Source: Trochalopteron elliotii | Taxonomy: Eukaryota; Chordata; Aves; Passeriformes; Leiothrichidae | Assembly (NCBI GenBank): GCA_024734555.1 | Contig: JANPWX010000172.1 | Span: 1,949,545 to 2,013,544, forward strand | DNA: 64,000 nucleotides | Reading direction: 5' to 3' | Shown here: positions 36,615 to 50,060 of the stretch, one piece after another | How positions within the stretch are numbered: position 1 is the first letter of the stretch | How the letters are laid out: each line of letters begins with the position of its first letter | The notes under the pieces: model-generated | The model's input: only the letters and a program-made list of their open reading frames with translations | The model's database searches: none | What the model was told of the DNA's origin: nothing | Position numbers and translations under genes: made by a program

Positions 36615-36720
36615 CCGGCTTCCCCCGAGAGAGCAGCTGGGGCTGTGCCGTGGTGGATGTGAGCAGGAGAACCCTCGGCCGCCTCCAATTCCCGCTTGGC
36701 ATTTGAAGGTCTTTGGAAAG

Positions 36721-39700
36721 AATGTAACAACTTTTACTGGCGAGCGTGTTGCCTCTCCCCTAAGGAATAGCTGAGGGCGTCTGTTGTCTGAAAATAATGT
36801 TTTCTGCTCTCTCTCGAAGGTTTGAGGACTTCATTAGTTCTATGTGGAACTCACCGTACACTAGTAGTACAAAATTACCTAAACAAAGCTTTGAAAATAA
36901 TTCCTGCAATTGTTTTTATCTCTTACATTGAATTAAAGTCGTAGAACTTAAAACTGGTCTTACTGTGCGGCTTGTTCTCTAGGCTCAGACAGACCTGCTA
37001 ACACCAGTAACAGTTTGAAACACTGATCCAGGGCTCCTCCAGCAATGGAAGCCTCGACAGTAAAAACGCTCCTTCTGTGCTTGAGGCACTGGCGTAGTTC
37101 CAAGAGAACCCTTCCCCGATAGGAGCCGTGTGTACATGCAGGTGTTCATGGGAGGAGACGTGCCGGCCCTGTCCCGCAGCAGCATCAATGTGCCATGAAC
37201 TCCAGTGCGTACCTGGTCCCTGTCATCGTGGGATCACAGTGATCCCTGTTAACCCGAACTATGGCTGTCATTAAAGTATCTGAAAGACAAACTGAAAAAC
37301 GCTTTGAAATTAGATTTTGCCTCCTTTAGCTCCTTTGTCTGCAGAAACAGAAAGGGCAAGCCTTTCCTGAGCCTTTGTGTTCTGTTTAAAAAACATGTTC
37401 CTCCCTCCTTGTCTGCACCTTCACTGTGCTGTTCAGTCATCAGCCCTATTCTGTCTTACTGCAGCTTGCTGCGGGTAGTAGTACTTCTCATCTTCCTGTT
37501 GCCCCTCTGTCCCTGCTCCCTCCATGTACACCTTCTCTTCTAGGCCATGGAGCAGGCCCCAGCTATGATCTGCTACTCAGCTGTGTGTACGGGAATATTG
37601 ATTTGACAGTGTGTATGGTCTGTAAAAAAAATCAATATTTCAGTAGATTGAGCAGAGTGTGCAGCAGTGTAATGGAGCCCAAGCCTGCTAATGTAATGTG
37701 CAGGGGTCCTCATTCAGAGATTGAGGTCACTCAGAAAATGGAAATGTGTTTTCTTATTTTATTGCGTGCTTCAGGTATAATGTAGGTGTTTATGTTCTGT
37801 TTAACTTACAGCATGCAGTCACTTTTAAGTCATATCCAACAGAAGGTCACATATTGCAGGTGACACACACAAAAAAGCATGCCACAGATATACAGTCCAT
37901 ATTTTCAAAGCTCAGTAAATCGCCTCTTACCTTTATCCATCATATATCTACCAAACAACAGTTTGGTAGAGGCAAAATGCATAATTTTTGTTTCTACAAA
38001 TAAAAATAATGTTCTGTTGTTTGGTGCAAACTTGGCTTCTGATTATGTAATGAAACATGCAGTACTTTAACAAACTCCAATATAGCGACATGTATTGAAG
38101 AGTAGCATAAAACAGGCATAAGTGAAAAGAACGAGGGAGGAGAAATAACCAATGTATGACACAAAACCAGAGTAAAAGCTCCCATTGATTTTAGTAGACC
38201 TGGGATTTCAGCCAGAATGTTCTCCATGATACATTTTCCACTTTTTAAACCTTGCATCATGCCTTAAAATGTAGCAAAAGTAATTCATAAAATGACATGA
38301 GAAACCATGGCATTCTTAGGCTCAGAGTCAAGATTAGTGTAAGCTAACTATTGTTTCACCACTCTGGGGACACTCGATATGGTTTTATCTTTACTTAATA
38401 AATTCATCTGCTGGTTTTGTCAGAGGCTATTTCTCGTCCACCAAATCTCTCACTGCAGCAGTGAGCACAGATCTATACAACAGGCAGAAGAGTTTTATGT
38501 TTGTGAATGTTTCAATGCTTTGTGCTGAATATAACATACATTTCAAGATGCTACGGGGGCCCCCCTGTTCGGTAAAAAAGGCAAAGCTATTTATCCTTTC
38601 GTCATTCACGTTCTTAATTGGAGACTGACTTGGCAGTCATGGCCAGGGAGGCACGCAGGGCTGGAGCAGTAACATCTTTCAGTTACAACTCTGGTTTAGG
38701 GTATGACTCATGGAGAAAGCTTCCAAATGTAAAATACTGCAACCTACAAATGCACATGACACTGGGATTTCTCAGAAGTCAGTTGATGTTCTTCGGTCAC
38801 TGAACACAGATTTCTCATATATGTTTCACTGTTCTGAAGAAGTGTTTGTTTTAGTATTAACAGCTGATGGAAACCTATGCAATCACCACTCTTAAAAACA
38901 TACCTCAAGACATGCAATATGTCCTAAAATATTTTAGCTATAGTTTAAAAAATAATACTGTAATTACATAAAACATAAAAATATATTAAAACCACAATGA
39001 TATAATATTTTACTTGATCCTAGAGTGCTTTTCACAGTACAAGTATGATTAACTGCAATGAAAGTATTATTCCAATTTAAATTAGAAGATAAATCTCATA
39101 GCTGAAGATTAAGAAATAATAATTAGTCTTGCACTTTACTTTAAGAGTCCATCTGTTTTGGCAGCATGGTTCCAACTAAGAAGATTCAAGGAGGTGGTTA
39201 CTATGTGAGACAGACAAAAGTACGTGATATAGAGGACCAAGCTGTGACGTTTTGTAAAGTAAAGCTGAACAATATTTCACAGAATGTTAGTTTAAAAGAT
39301 GGGAGAGTTTTAGGATAGAATTAGAATCTGTTTTTCAAGGGTTTTCATCTGCCAGCTTTATGAAATAGTAAATTGGGAGTGGGTTTTTGTTTTGGTTTGG
39401 TTCGTTTGGTTGTTTGATTTTTTTTGTTTTTTTTTTTTCATTTTGAAGAAATTAGTACATTATAAGAATTAGTATTTAAATCTAATTGAAAACTGGAGTT
39501 ATGCTGAATGGAAAATTAATTTCCTCATTAGCTGGAGAACTTTTGTGGTATTCGTACAATAAGTACTCAGCCTAAAGCATCAATCAATATTATAGAATGT
39601 TTTAAAACAAATACAAACAATTTATGCTATGACAATTTGTAGCATTACTTATTGATAAAAGAAAAATGATACATAGAAACTCAGTGCCACATAATTCTAA

Positions 39701-41696
39701 TTCTTAGTTGGATATTATCTGAGATTGCTCTTGATTAAATATGATTTGTGTTATATCTGTATAATTCCGGTCTTCATTACTATAATAGATGTGCATTAAA
39801 ACTGCATTATAATGTCCTAATTGTGAAATTGCCATTGAGTAAATTAAGGTTATGAGTATTGTAATGCAATATTTTACTGAATGTTTTATTTCCCAGTGCT
39901 TAAATTTCCTTGCATATTGGAATCATAAAATTAATTGCTGAAGTTAATAAATAATGATAGATAGTCTAAGTCAGTGGTAAGTCAGAGAAGAATCCAGGTT
40001 TCCTGAATTCCTATTCTCTCCCTAAAGAATAGACAAAGTAGATACTTCTTTCTGAAATTGTAGTGATGCGCCACTGATATAATTTTACTATTATATTAAC
40101 ATTACTAAAATAAGACAAGATCAAGCATCAAATCAAAACTTGAAGATACAAGGACATAATGTAATGAACTTTCATTCAAGGTCAGTAGAAATTATTCTAT
40201 TGACTTTAATAAAACTGTTATCAATTCATAATGTGCTGGCATCAAGTGTATGAATAGCTCCATTAGTTAAATAGCTAAAGTTCCTAACAGCTTATATGTC
40301 AGAAATTTTCAGAATCAAACCCTAGATGTCTCCTAAAAAACCTGCAGAGAGTCAGAAGGGCTGCATTTACATTATAGATCCCAAACGGAGTGACTCTGTC
40401 ATCCACATTTTAAAGAAGTTATGAATGGATCTGCCAGACAATTACTGCTGGGTTCATGTAACATTATCTGCAAAATATTAGTATTTTGGAAAACAATGGT
40501 CATTCCAAAATGTGATTTTGTTGAGCATTAAAATGAAATTAGAACCTTTCTGAAAAAAATGCCAAACAGGCATAAAAAGACAGAAGCCAGTAAGAATACT
40601 CCCCTTTACCCTGTCTGATGGTGTTCAACTTTGCATAGCTGGCCCAGAAAGAGATTAATACACTGAATCAGTGGGGTTTGAACCTCTTTTGCCCATTTCC
40701 TCCAGGAAATGCCTGAGCACTAAGCAGCCATCCACTTTGAGGAAAAGAATGGAAAGCTGTCTTTCTCTTTTTTTTTTCCTTCCAGAAATTCACTTATGAA
40801 TCTGAGAAGCCTTCTTACTGGAACAAATATTTTCCACAAAAAGGTTCCATTTCCTCAAGTCAGTATTTTTGCATACAAACAAATAGACTGTGGGAAAATT
40901 CCCACCAAGCTTTACTTTGGAGCCTTTCAGAAAAAATCATGCAAGGGAGAATTATAGGAATGGCATTTACAAAGGCATACACATGTTATCCTCTTTTGAG
41001 TTCAAGCACAGTGACATGGCAATATCTAGGACAAAGACTTGAAGGCATTTAACCTTTCATTTTTCGAGCAGCAGAAATCTCTGATACAAGAAAATCGGCC
41101 AGACATAAATAAACAACAGAATTCTGTACCATTCATCACAAGCTACAATTTACTCAGTTTATAAAGACTTCAGTGGGGATTGTGCTGAAGCTTGTCAGCA
41201 GAGTCTGCAGGACCAGGATTGAGAGGGAGCAACCAAGAGGTTATTGACGTAACAGGCCCAAGTGTCTTGAACGATGTGTCCTAGAAATGGGAATCAAGGA
41301 AAATACAGCTCAAACTGGCCGGCAGCTACTTATGTAAGTAGCCTCACCAAATTCAAACCTGCCCTAAAAAGGCACTTAACAATCTTCTGGCTGCAACAAT
41401 GTGAAAAGAAGGTAAATAGCTGGAATAAGAACTATGCAGGCTGTAGTCAAATGCAGTAGTAAATAACTGGAATAAGAACCGTGCAGGTTGTAGTCTTGCA
41501 GAAATGGCTGGGATGATCATGAAGTAAGTTACTTCTCCCATCTGCCCTGCGTGGGCAGATCAAGATAAACCAGTTGCTTTCACAGTGATGGAAAAGCACT
41601 TGCATAGGATGTTCCTGTGGTGAAAGCTGTAAAGGCATGGACCATCACTGCCATTTCTCCTGCATGTGGCCTCAGTGTTTGAGTGCTACATTTTCT
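36721..41696. other. intergenic DNA, AT-rich
   Basis: No gene recognised. From about 38.9 to 40.3 kb the sequence is markedly AT-rich, free of recognisable transposons and rich in TAAT-type homeodomain cores. It could hold conserved regulatory elements, but that cannot be judged without alignment. Confidence 0.5.
41412..41495. repeat. diverged tandem duplication, period 47 bp
   Basis: The segments at 41412-41448 and 41459-41495 share GTAAATARCTGGAATAAGAA followed by GCAGG and TGTAGTC, with four differences. This is an older local duplication. Confidence 0.85.
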
Positions 41697-41952
41697 CACA
41701 GAATCACAGAACGTCCTGTATTGGAAGGGACCCACAAAGATCATGGAGTCCAACTCCTGGTCCTGGACAGGACCCATGAGTCACACCAGATGCCTGAGAA
41801 CGTCGTCCAAATTCTTCTTGAACTCTGTCAGGCTGGGTTGACTGGCTGGTGACCATTCCCCTGGGGACCCTGTTCCAGTGCCCAACCACTCTCTGAAGAA
41901 ACTTGTCCTAAATCCAACCTCAAGCTCCTCAAGCCTAGCAAATCTCAACTGG
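41697..41952 (-). mobile_element. CR1 LINE 3' fragment
   Basis: Minus-strand CR1 with CACAGAATCACAGAACGTCC at the 3' end, then GTATTGGAAGGGACCCACAA, GAGTCCAACTCCTGG and CCTGTTCCAGTGCCCAACCA. It is 5'-truncated and relatively well preserved. Confidence 0.92.
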
Positions 41953-42596
41953 TAAGCAAGACTGAGCAAAAGAATTCATGTGGCAAAAATTTAATGAATA
42001 AATGCTGGTAATGCAACTTGCAACTGCAGACTAGTTGAAAGTGCAAAGAACATTAAAAAACGTAACCCTGTCCAGCCTACACACACATTTTCTCTGGATA
42101 AAAGTAATGTCATTTGCAGATACTAGTCTTGTAGGAAAGTTCTGTAAGCATTTGGGAAATGAAAACTATTCTTACATACTGAATAACCAAAGAAGATAGA
42201 GAGTGGTGAAAAAAACATATGTGACAGTTGTGTTGTGTGACAGTTTTTCTTCTCCTCCTCCAAACCATTTGCCTGGCAAACCCCTTTTTCTTCTTTTTAG
42301 TTTTTCCTTAACTTTTAGGGTCTTGACCACAGCTTACCCCTCAAGGAACAAGCATAAAAAATATATCCAGTGAACATTAAAAATCATAATATCTCTATCA
42401 CATTAATTTCATTTCTATTATCTACATCAAAGCATGAATTTGGGGAAGGTATGTTTATTCAGGGTAGAGAAACAGAATGTTTAGCAGAAGACCCCTTTCC
42501 TCAGTCTCCTTAAAACATAAATCACAGATTCTCTAACAGTCTTTTGACACAGAGGTATTTGATTAGGGAAAACCTGCTCTAATGGAAAGGTTTTAG

Positions 42597-42965
42597 TTAG
42601 CTTGGGATTAAAGAGATGAGATGCTTTCTGGTGAATCCTGGAGCTGTGGGTCTTCCTGGGTCATGCATTTCCAGCTCCCTTGGAGACTGTCGCAGTGCTG
42701 AAGGCTCAGCAGCTTTGGTATTCATCCAAGATGCAGCGTGACTGCTCCAGAAGGTACTCAGCTCCACAAGCATATTTAAAACATCAGCTTCTGTCTCTGA
42801 GGTAGCAGGCTGGGTATGATGAGTCGGAATCCCACTGAATGAAGCATCATACAGCCATCCTTCAGAGGCCATCTGTACCTCCTCCAGAACACTATGGCTT
42901 TTCATTAGCAGTCTTGGAAGAAGTGTACTCACCACACCTTCTGGGAATTTCTGAAGAATACAGTT
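42597..42965 (-). other. unexplained open reading frame, about 120 codons, no ATG start
   Basis: An open frame runs on the minus strand and ends in a stop at the left. It has no methionine at its start (the first usable codon is TTG), no recognisable domain, no signal peptide or membrane segment, and no convincing splice sites at its edges. The composition (Ser, Thr, His, Pro, Glu) is not low-complexity, unlike most frames here. It could be a chance frame, a fragment of an old retrocopy, or an exon of an unrecognised gene. I favour chance. Confidence 0.15.
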
Positions 42966-45900
42966 CAAAAGTTCCCTCTTTCACTATTTCCTTATTCCAA
43001 AGCAGGGAAAGTATCTTTGTCCTGTCCAGTTCTTAAAGAGATGAAACAAAGTTTGGCATCCTAATTTCAAAACATTAACAATCACTTAGACTTTCACTTC
43101 TGCCCAGACCTGATTTATGGCTCTCACCTTGCAGGACATATAATCCAAACCACAATCCACTTAGGTCCACAGGAAGAATCTTCAGTCCAAACCATTACAA
43201 CAACCCATTACTCTTCTGGCTTTTCTACACCACCAGGAAATGTCAGTGAGTGCCAAACTTTAGCAACTGCAAACAAAGGGAAATGGATATTCATCTCTAC
43301 CATTACTTTCATAATTAGTTGAACAGGGAAAAAACAATCTTACCAGGAAATCCTCACAAGTCTAAACTACATCTGTCAGCCTTGTTTGCTTGCCAGTTCT
43401 TCTGATGAACCACAGGAAATATATTCCAACTCCAGCACAGATTGTTCAGAGGAGACAAGACAGGCTCATTAGCACTGTAACCTGCAGGCAGTAGGCAGAC
43501 ACAAAAAGCCTTCAGCCTTTGGATAGGGTAGAGCAGATGCAACCTCACAGGCTTGCCTGACGCAACTGGATTATGTATTCATAATTTTGTTTATCCTATA
43601 ACCCTGACTGTGGCTCTTTATCAATGCACATGTGACCTCGATAAAGCAGGCTCCTAGATCCGAAGCTCACATGCATGAGAAACCTGGATAGTGCAGGTTC
43701 CCTGCGTGCAGTTTCTCAAAGAACTGTATTTCTTCCATGCTGGAGGGTAACTGCAGTAAAACTACTAATTGAGGCAGTCATCAGATATTAATAGAGTCAC
43801 TTGAAGGAGTGGTGTGCAGGACTTCCTAGGCACAGTAAGTCATGTTATGAGTACATCGCTTTTTGAAAACAATGTGATTTTGTCAAAGCTTGCTGTACAA
43901 CACACCAGGAAATGTATTAAAATAAATAATCTGAATATCTGAATAGTGTATTTAAAATTAAATACATCAGAAAGTAAATGAGGCATATTTTGTGGGTCTG
44001 AATGTTTCTGTCTCCTCTAGCTAAATTCCATATCATTAAATGAAGAATTTCAATAGGCTTATTAGTTTGTTGTCTATAAAACTTTTAGTAAATTTATATG
44101 TACCCCACTCAGCTACTTTCAAATAAAGGCATTAGAAGCTGTTTAACTGAAGGGGTTTTTTTAACTGAAATTCACAGAAAATTTTTTGTTTGTTTCATCA
44201 AGTGAAGGAGGTAATCTTTATAAAAGTTTCCTTTTGAAACAGATTGCTTGGAGTCCTTTACTGTAAGAAAAATATTTCTCTTATATCCCACAATGGCACT
44301 CTCCTAATTTTATGAGATTAGGAATAGGCTGTCAAAATTCTGAAACACAGGGGGATCCTAATCATGAGCAGCTTGTTCCAGCTAGAATCATATTTCCTAT
44401 GTTGCAGGACAGCAGTGGGCAAAGTGCTTCATTTGCACCTCACAGAAATGTGGTTTTCCTCCCCAATTTCTCAGCAGAATGCAACAAGACACTTCCTCTG
44501 GTCCTTAGCAACAGCCCTTAGCAAGGGCTGACAGAGAAGTACAAGCAGCAAAGCCAGGACTAGCAAAGAGCTATTGATTCGTGAATGAAAGAGAACATTT
44601 TCTGAAATAAAAAAAAATCATCTAGTCACAATAACTCTAGGACAAGTCTAACTTTAGTGACTAGAAGCAAAAAGAGCAGGCAACTTGAATTGACATTGAT
44701 CTTTCTGGCATTCCAAGGGTAATATTTTCGTTATGATAAAATGTTCTTTAACAATCTCTCCGGTGAATTGGGCACAAACATGCTTTTCTTCTACATTGGT
44801 CCTGCCTATCTTCCTGTTCCACCTATTTTTATACTACTAAAAAATATTTGTTTAGGCAATGCAAACAAAATCCCTCTTCCATGTGTTTAAGTTCCCTTGC
44901 CATTTATGCTATACTGTGGTACAGGACCAGCAAGACAGATAACAATTTAGTTTCAAATTTTTTTTTTTGTCTTCTTTTCAGTCTCCAATCAGAAAAGGAA
45001 TAATAAAACTTGCCCACAATGTCAGTAAACATGCAGGATCTGGACAAAAGTTCTACAGCATCCCTTCCCAACAAACACACCAGCAGAGAAGCGTACACAC
45101 ATACATAAATAAAAACATTTATGGAGACAGACAGGAAAGTGTGTTTTGTCCAGAGAAATATTTTTGTGTACAGTAATGTAGAAAAAATCAACACGAAGTT
45201 ACATATTATATAAAATATATGTATATAAAATTTCTTCATCCATTTTTAAACTTTGATTCCCAAAGAAAACAGGTGAAAAAATGTGATTACGAATGTCTTT
45301 ATGGATCTTCATCTTTCATCAATTTCCATGGTTTCTTTGCCCATCTTAATCAGGCGATAATTTGTCTAATTAACATTTTTCATAGGAGGGAAATAGACTG
45401 TGTGCTTTTCAACACTGTTCCAAAAATATGTAGCAGTATTACGTGACAAAATGCATTGGTAGCAGATATATGACTATTGCTTGTTATTATAAAGCATCCA
45501 CTGTGCATTCATGGGCTGCACAGAAGACAGTCTCTGACTGGAGTCCTGTAGAGTCTCAGTGAAGATTTATGTGACTTTTTTTTTTTTCCTGCAGCTTATG
45601 ATGTGGCAGAATGACCAATTTATGATGTGGGTGGAACTTTGTTCAGCACATGGAAATGCCTCCACTCTCCAGATTATGTTCTCCTGTGGTGGGCAGCAAT
45701 GCTTTCTGCCCTCCATATGGCCACCATGTGCTGGCAGACACCAAATTGCAATGTGGGTTAAATGTAAAATAACCACAAGAGCTCCTGAGCCAGTAATTAC
45801 AAAGCTCCTTTTGATATGGTTAGTGTATCATTATCTGTACTGTGCAATAATAAAACAGAGCTCATGTTGTCCCTCTCTTCTCCTTCAGTAGCTGGGGAGC

Positions 45901-47308
45901 TCATTGCAGAACTATCACACACAATTGATGTTCACAAAATGCTTTTAGGAATTGTCATAGCAGCAGCAAAGAGCACACCAAAATTGCAGTTCTAATTAGA
46001 CATTAGCTTGAATAAAATCTTGGAGAGGACAAAAAAAGAGTCTTATTCTGCTCATTTGCTGAAGACATATCTTGGCATCCTGGTCTGAGCTGCTCAGGCT
46101 CTGGGGTAGATGAGCTGGTTTGGAGGGCATCTCAGGTGTTAAAGAAGCCCATTTAAAGTCTAAATTATCAAGTTTTAGCACTCTGTACTTGTGTGTTCAA
46201 GGAACACACAGCTCTGTAAACACTGCCAGTTCCCATTTCTATCCAGATGTAGTTCAAGGCTCAGATGTGAGTTATTTCATAATTTTGGCATTGCCACAAG
46301 TACCTCAAAAACTAGTCCCTGTGGTTTTATGCAGCGGCTGAGATAAACTGGGATTCAGAAGCAAATACTTTCTGGATATGCTTAGCTATAGGCTTAGGAC
46401 AGGTTGTTCTTAGGTAAAGAGCTCATAACTATTGCTTTGCTTTGGTGCACTAAATCCCAACATTTTTGCAAGGGTTTTTGATAGACTTGAGATTTTTGAG
46501 AAGGTAGAATTTACTGGGAGGGATTTGTTGAACAGGGAGTGCTTAAACTGGTTTTTCTCTTACACTTGGCAAATATGGATTATTACTTGTCATAGTTCAT
46601 AATGGTATTTTATGTGTGATTTTGACTGACCTGCTGTGTTAAATGAAAACAAATAGGACTTGTCACTCATTTGTCTTCTGAAAATGTCATTCAGAACATT
46701 CTAGCTGTCTGGTGCAGGATGGGCTTCCTGCTGATCTTCTTGCAACATCTATAAAGCAATAGATGAACACAAATCTGTCTCTATCTGGAAATGTACAAAC
46801 ATTCCCATTAATCAGGAATAGAGAAGTTGGTATGCATACAAAATTCAGTTAGAAGGTAACTCACATGAACACCAAATAGGATTTTCAGGTTTGTTGCCTA
46901 TTTGTCATTTATAACAACTGACAGTGTTCCAATGAGCTTCAGCATTTTCCTCCTTATAGTATATGGACTATATTATTATGTCATTATTATAGTGTATTAA
47001 TTATTCATTATGTTGAATTAAATAATAAAGAAAAGTATGTCTTGGGTATACAATGAAAAGCTACATGTATATACAGATGTGTACAGGGCAGGGCTCTAAG
47101 AGACCTGTGATCAAGGGAGTGAAGGACCTCTCAGTGGCAGCTTCTCCAGCTGTGACTTCCACCTAGGCTGCACATTGTGGGCACTGTAAAACCCACAACA
47201 TGAAACTTCATTGACAAACATGTCACACATCACGGGTGGCTGCAGCTCCTCACATTTAGCATGAACAATTCCAGCTCAGCTTTAACCTTTATTAAGACTG
47301 TCAGGCAG

Positions 47309-47357
47309 CACTTCAAAAAAAAAACCCAAAACAAAACAAAACAAAAAAAACAAACAA
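47309..47357. repeat. CAAAA simple repeat
   Basis: An A-rich tract with several CAAAA units. Similar A-rich or T-rich tracts lie at about 54595-54710 and 39383-39438. Confidence 0.85.
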
Positions 47358-49173
47358 CTTTCTGCTTTACATTGGTAATTTTCATTTAATTACAGCTGTA
47401 TTAGTATATTTGTAACTAAAATGCTAGCCATGCCATTTCTACCCTTTTTTTTTTTTTTCCCAATCTGTTATAAACCAGTCATTGGTTTCCTGACCCAGAC
47501 AGCTCCCACGGGTATCAAACACCCTCTAAGTACTAGATTTCTGGACTGGCTTTCTGATTTGGCTGACAGACATGCAAAATCACACACAAGGAAACTGCTC
47601 CAAACCAGGTTGGCAGAGACTGAAAGCTACTGCTATCTGGAGTTTGTCCAGAGATAGATGGGAATTACAGTAGTTTTGTAGTCTCAGTCAAGTTCCTGGA
47701 TGACCAGTATCTGCATCACAAAGCCACCACTATACCCTTCACTTGGCAGTAATTAGCACTTTGTTAACAATCTCCACAAGGGAAAAAGCACAAGAAAGAC
47801 CAGAGAGTGAGTGACGGGGCAAACAGCTGGATATCCAAGATAGCTATATGCAATATCAAGAATATGTTGAATAAAGAGGAACATTGACAGTCTTCATATG
47901 CTCAAATCTGTGGCATCATAAGGGCCAAGAAGTCCTGATGGAACAAATCAAGGAACTGGAATATGGACACAGATACAGCTTTTTTTTCAAGAAAAAGGGT
48001 ATGTAGACATGAATACTTGCTTTCCAGTTCAGTGAGAGCTAAGAAGCTGGCTTCTTGACTGCCTTTAAGTGAAAATGAGGAGGGAAAAGAAAAAAGATGC
48101 ATGTCTTGTTGGATGTGTTTTGGAGAAAACTAAATCATGGAGAAGAAGTAATACATGAGGGTCTTTTTGCTTGAGCAACTCACAGAGATATTCAAGAGTC
48201 AACCTTGTCTCTACAAGGCACTTCAAATAGCATTATATCCTTTGAAAAGCAATAAAGGAGGACACAGACAGTTGACAGGGTCTTGGAATACACTGAGGGC
48301 AGGTTTTCCCTCAGAAGGTGTGGTGTGATGTGAAGAGACAAAATGTTTGGGGACACAGCTAAACTGAATATGATTCAGCTAATAATGAGGGGTTGCTTTA
48401 AAGGGTGGAAGGTAATCTGGGTGAAAGAAAGCAGGTATGAAATGACAGACAGCTATTTTAGGAGTAGCCTTACTATTAAGGATGAACTACATAAGAGCAG
48501 ATTTTTAAAAATACATAAGCTGGTGTGGAGGCCTCTTGAGAAGATAATTGAAAGGATAAAAGGGTAGGAGACCACTGGCAGATACTGAAAAAAAACATAT
48601 TAAAGGTTCTTCCATAAGCTGTTCAGATACAAAGGGAAAAGAAAGCACAACTGCAGGTTGATATTGTATTCTAAAATATCTTTTTAGCACCTGGAAATGA
48701 AAGTCCCACACAAATCCTGGAAAACCAGGACACCTGTCTATGTCTGACTGTATAATATGTAAGGACAAAGCAAAACATTTGGGCATACAAAGAGTTACAT
48801 ATAGTAGGAGGCATAAAAGGCAACCAGAAAATGTTACCAGGACATTTGATGAGGAAAGAAGTGCAGCCATATAGCAGAGAGAGCAAATAACAGACTGCAC
48901 AACAGAGGCCAAAGTATCCATTGCTTCAGTCTTCACTAAAGAAGCTTCTTATCCACAATGCCTAATAAAATTTGTTTAAACAAAAGAAAACAGGGTTGGA
49001 CCAGAACAGACAGGGAACAGTTAGAAATGCTTATCTAAAGCAATATTCAAGGCCTGACCACATTCACCAAGAAGTACTGAAGGAACAAGTCACAGTAATA
49101 TCTGAGCCATTAGAACTTGCCTCAGTGTGTTGGGCTGAGGAACAAGGGAGCAAATTAGGATAGAAGAGAATAG

Positions 49174-49423
49174 ATATAAATATAAATATAAATATAAATA
49201 TAAATATAAATATAAATATANNNNNNNNNNNNNNNNNNNNNNNNNNNNNNNNNNNNNNNNNNNNNNNNNNNNNNNNNNNNNNNNNNNNNNNNNNNNNNNN
49301 NNNNNNNNNNNNNNNNNNNTAAATATAAATATAAATATAAATATAAATATAAATATAAATATAAATATAAATATAAATATAAATATAAATATAAATATAA
49401 ATATAAATATAAATATAAATATA
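49174..49423. repeat. TATAAA hexanucleotide microsatellite with an internal gap
   Basis: A nearly perfect (ATAAAT)n array flanks a run of 99 N (49221-49319). About 46 bp are present on the left and 104 bp on the right. The true length is unknown, because the gap sits inside the array. Confidence 0.97.
49221..49319. other. assembly gap of 99 N within the hexanucleotide array
   Basis: The N run is bounded on both sides by the same TATAAA repeat, so the gap was caused by repeat length rather than by a missing gene. Confidence 0.99.
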
Positions 49424-49429
49424 GTACAA

Positions 49430-50060
49430 TACCTGTGAGTTGAAAGGGAAAAAAGGAATTATAGAATAGCCAGCCTACCTCTGACACCCAGAGACTCCAA
49501 CCACTCCCTGTACAATATACTTACAAACATTTTGAGGAAAAGGTGTTAAAAATTATAACCAAATCACACAAAGTCTGATTGATTTATTTCATTTCCCAGA
49601 TAACTCACATTCATAGCATTCAATATGCTGTATCTTTATTTTAGCAAGGGTTCTGGCATGACCCTTAATGACATCCAGATCTTAACTGGTTAAGTGCAAG
49701 TAAAATCAGTGTCTAACGGAATGCACACAAAAAATTGCAGACACACAGTTTTGTGATGCACAGGGGTAATAGCTTAAATATGATCTCACCAGAAGATCTT
49801 GTATATCTGCTTTCTACTTATGGATGATATGGGTATTGGAGCAGAGAATAGACTTACAAAATTTACAGGTGACAATGAGGAAAAGGGATGGGAGAGCTTT
49901 CGGTGTTTGGGAGACCAAGATCTGAATTCAAAATAGTCTTCACTCCAAATTAAACAAATGGAGTTAGGTAAAAGTATGTCTAAAGCATTATTCTTGGGAA
50001 GGGGAAAACAAATTAATATTTAAATGATAGGAAATAAATGCAATATTTTCAGAAAAAAAA
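49430..50060 (+). mobile_element. probable ancient CR1-like LINE remnant
   Basis: Pieces resemble very old amniote CR1 ORF2 sequence: ATTATAGAATAGCCAGCCTA with CTCTGACA following (49458-49484), and ACAAAATTTACAGGTGACAA near 49855 with a downstream CTTGGGAAGG block. Sequence from about 48.3 kb to the hexanucleotide array may belong to the same remnant. The match is weak and by eye, with no open frame. Confidence 0.4.

Larger units (their letters stand above)
35590..36720. promoter_or_regulatory. CpG island around MIR148A (probable promoter region), interrupted by a gap
   Basis: The sequence changes abruptly from AT-rich to GC-rich with many CpG dinucleotides from about 35.6 kb and returns to AT-rich after about 36.7 kb. 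It holds GCC repeats, CCGCCC boxes, a cAMP-response-like TGACGT at 35674-35679, and E2-type E-boxes at 35683-35688, 36593-36598 and 36607-36612. The microRNA lies at its left edge on the minus strand, so the rest of the island, including the gap, is upstream of it. In mammals the MIR148A promoter is a CpG island whose methylation silences the gene. The start site itself cannot be placed; part of it may be in the unsequenced bases. Confidence 0.8.
41953..49173. other. intergenic DNA, no gene recognised
   Basis: Unique sequence with AT-rich stretches and one unexplained frame at 42.6-43.0 kb. The last kilobase may belong to an ancient CR1 remnant. Confidence 0.6.
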
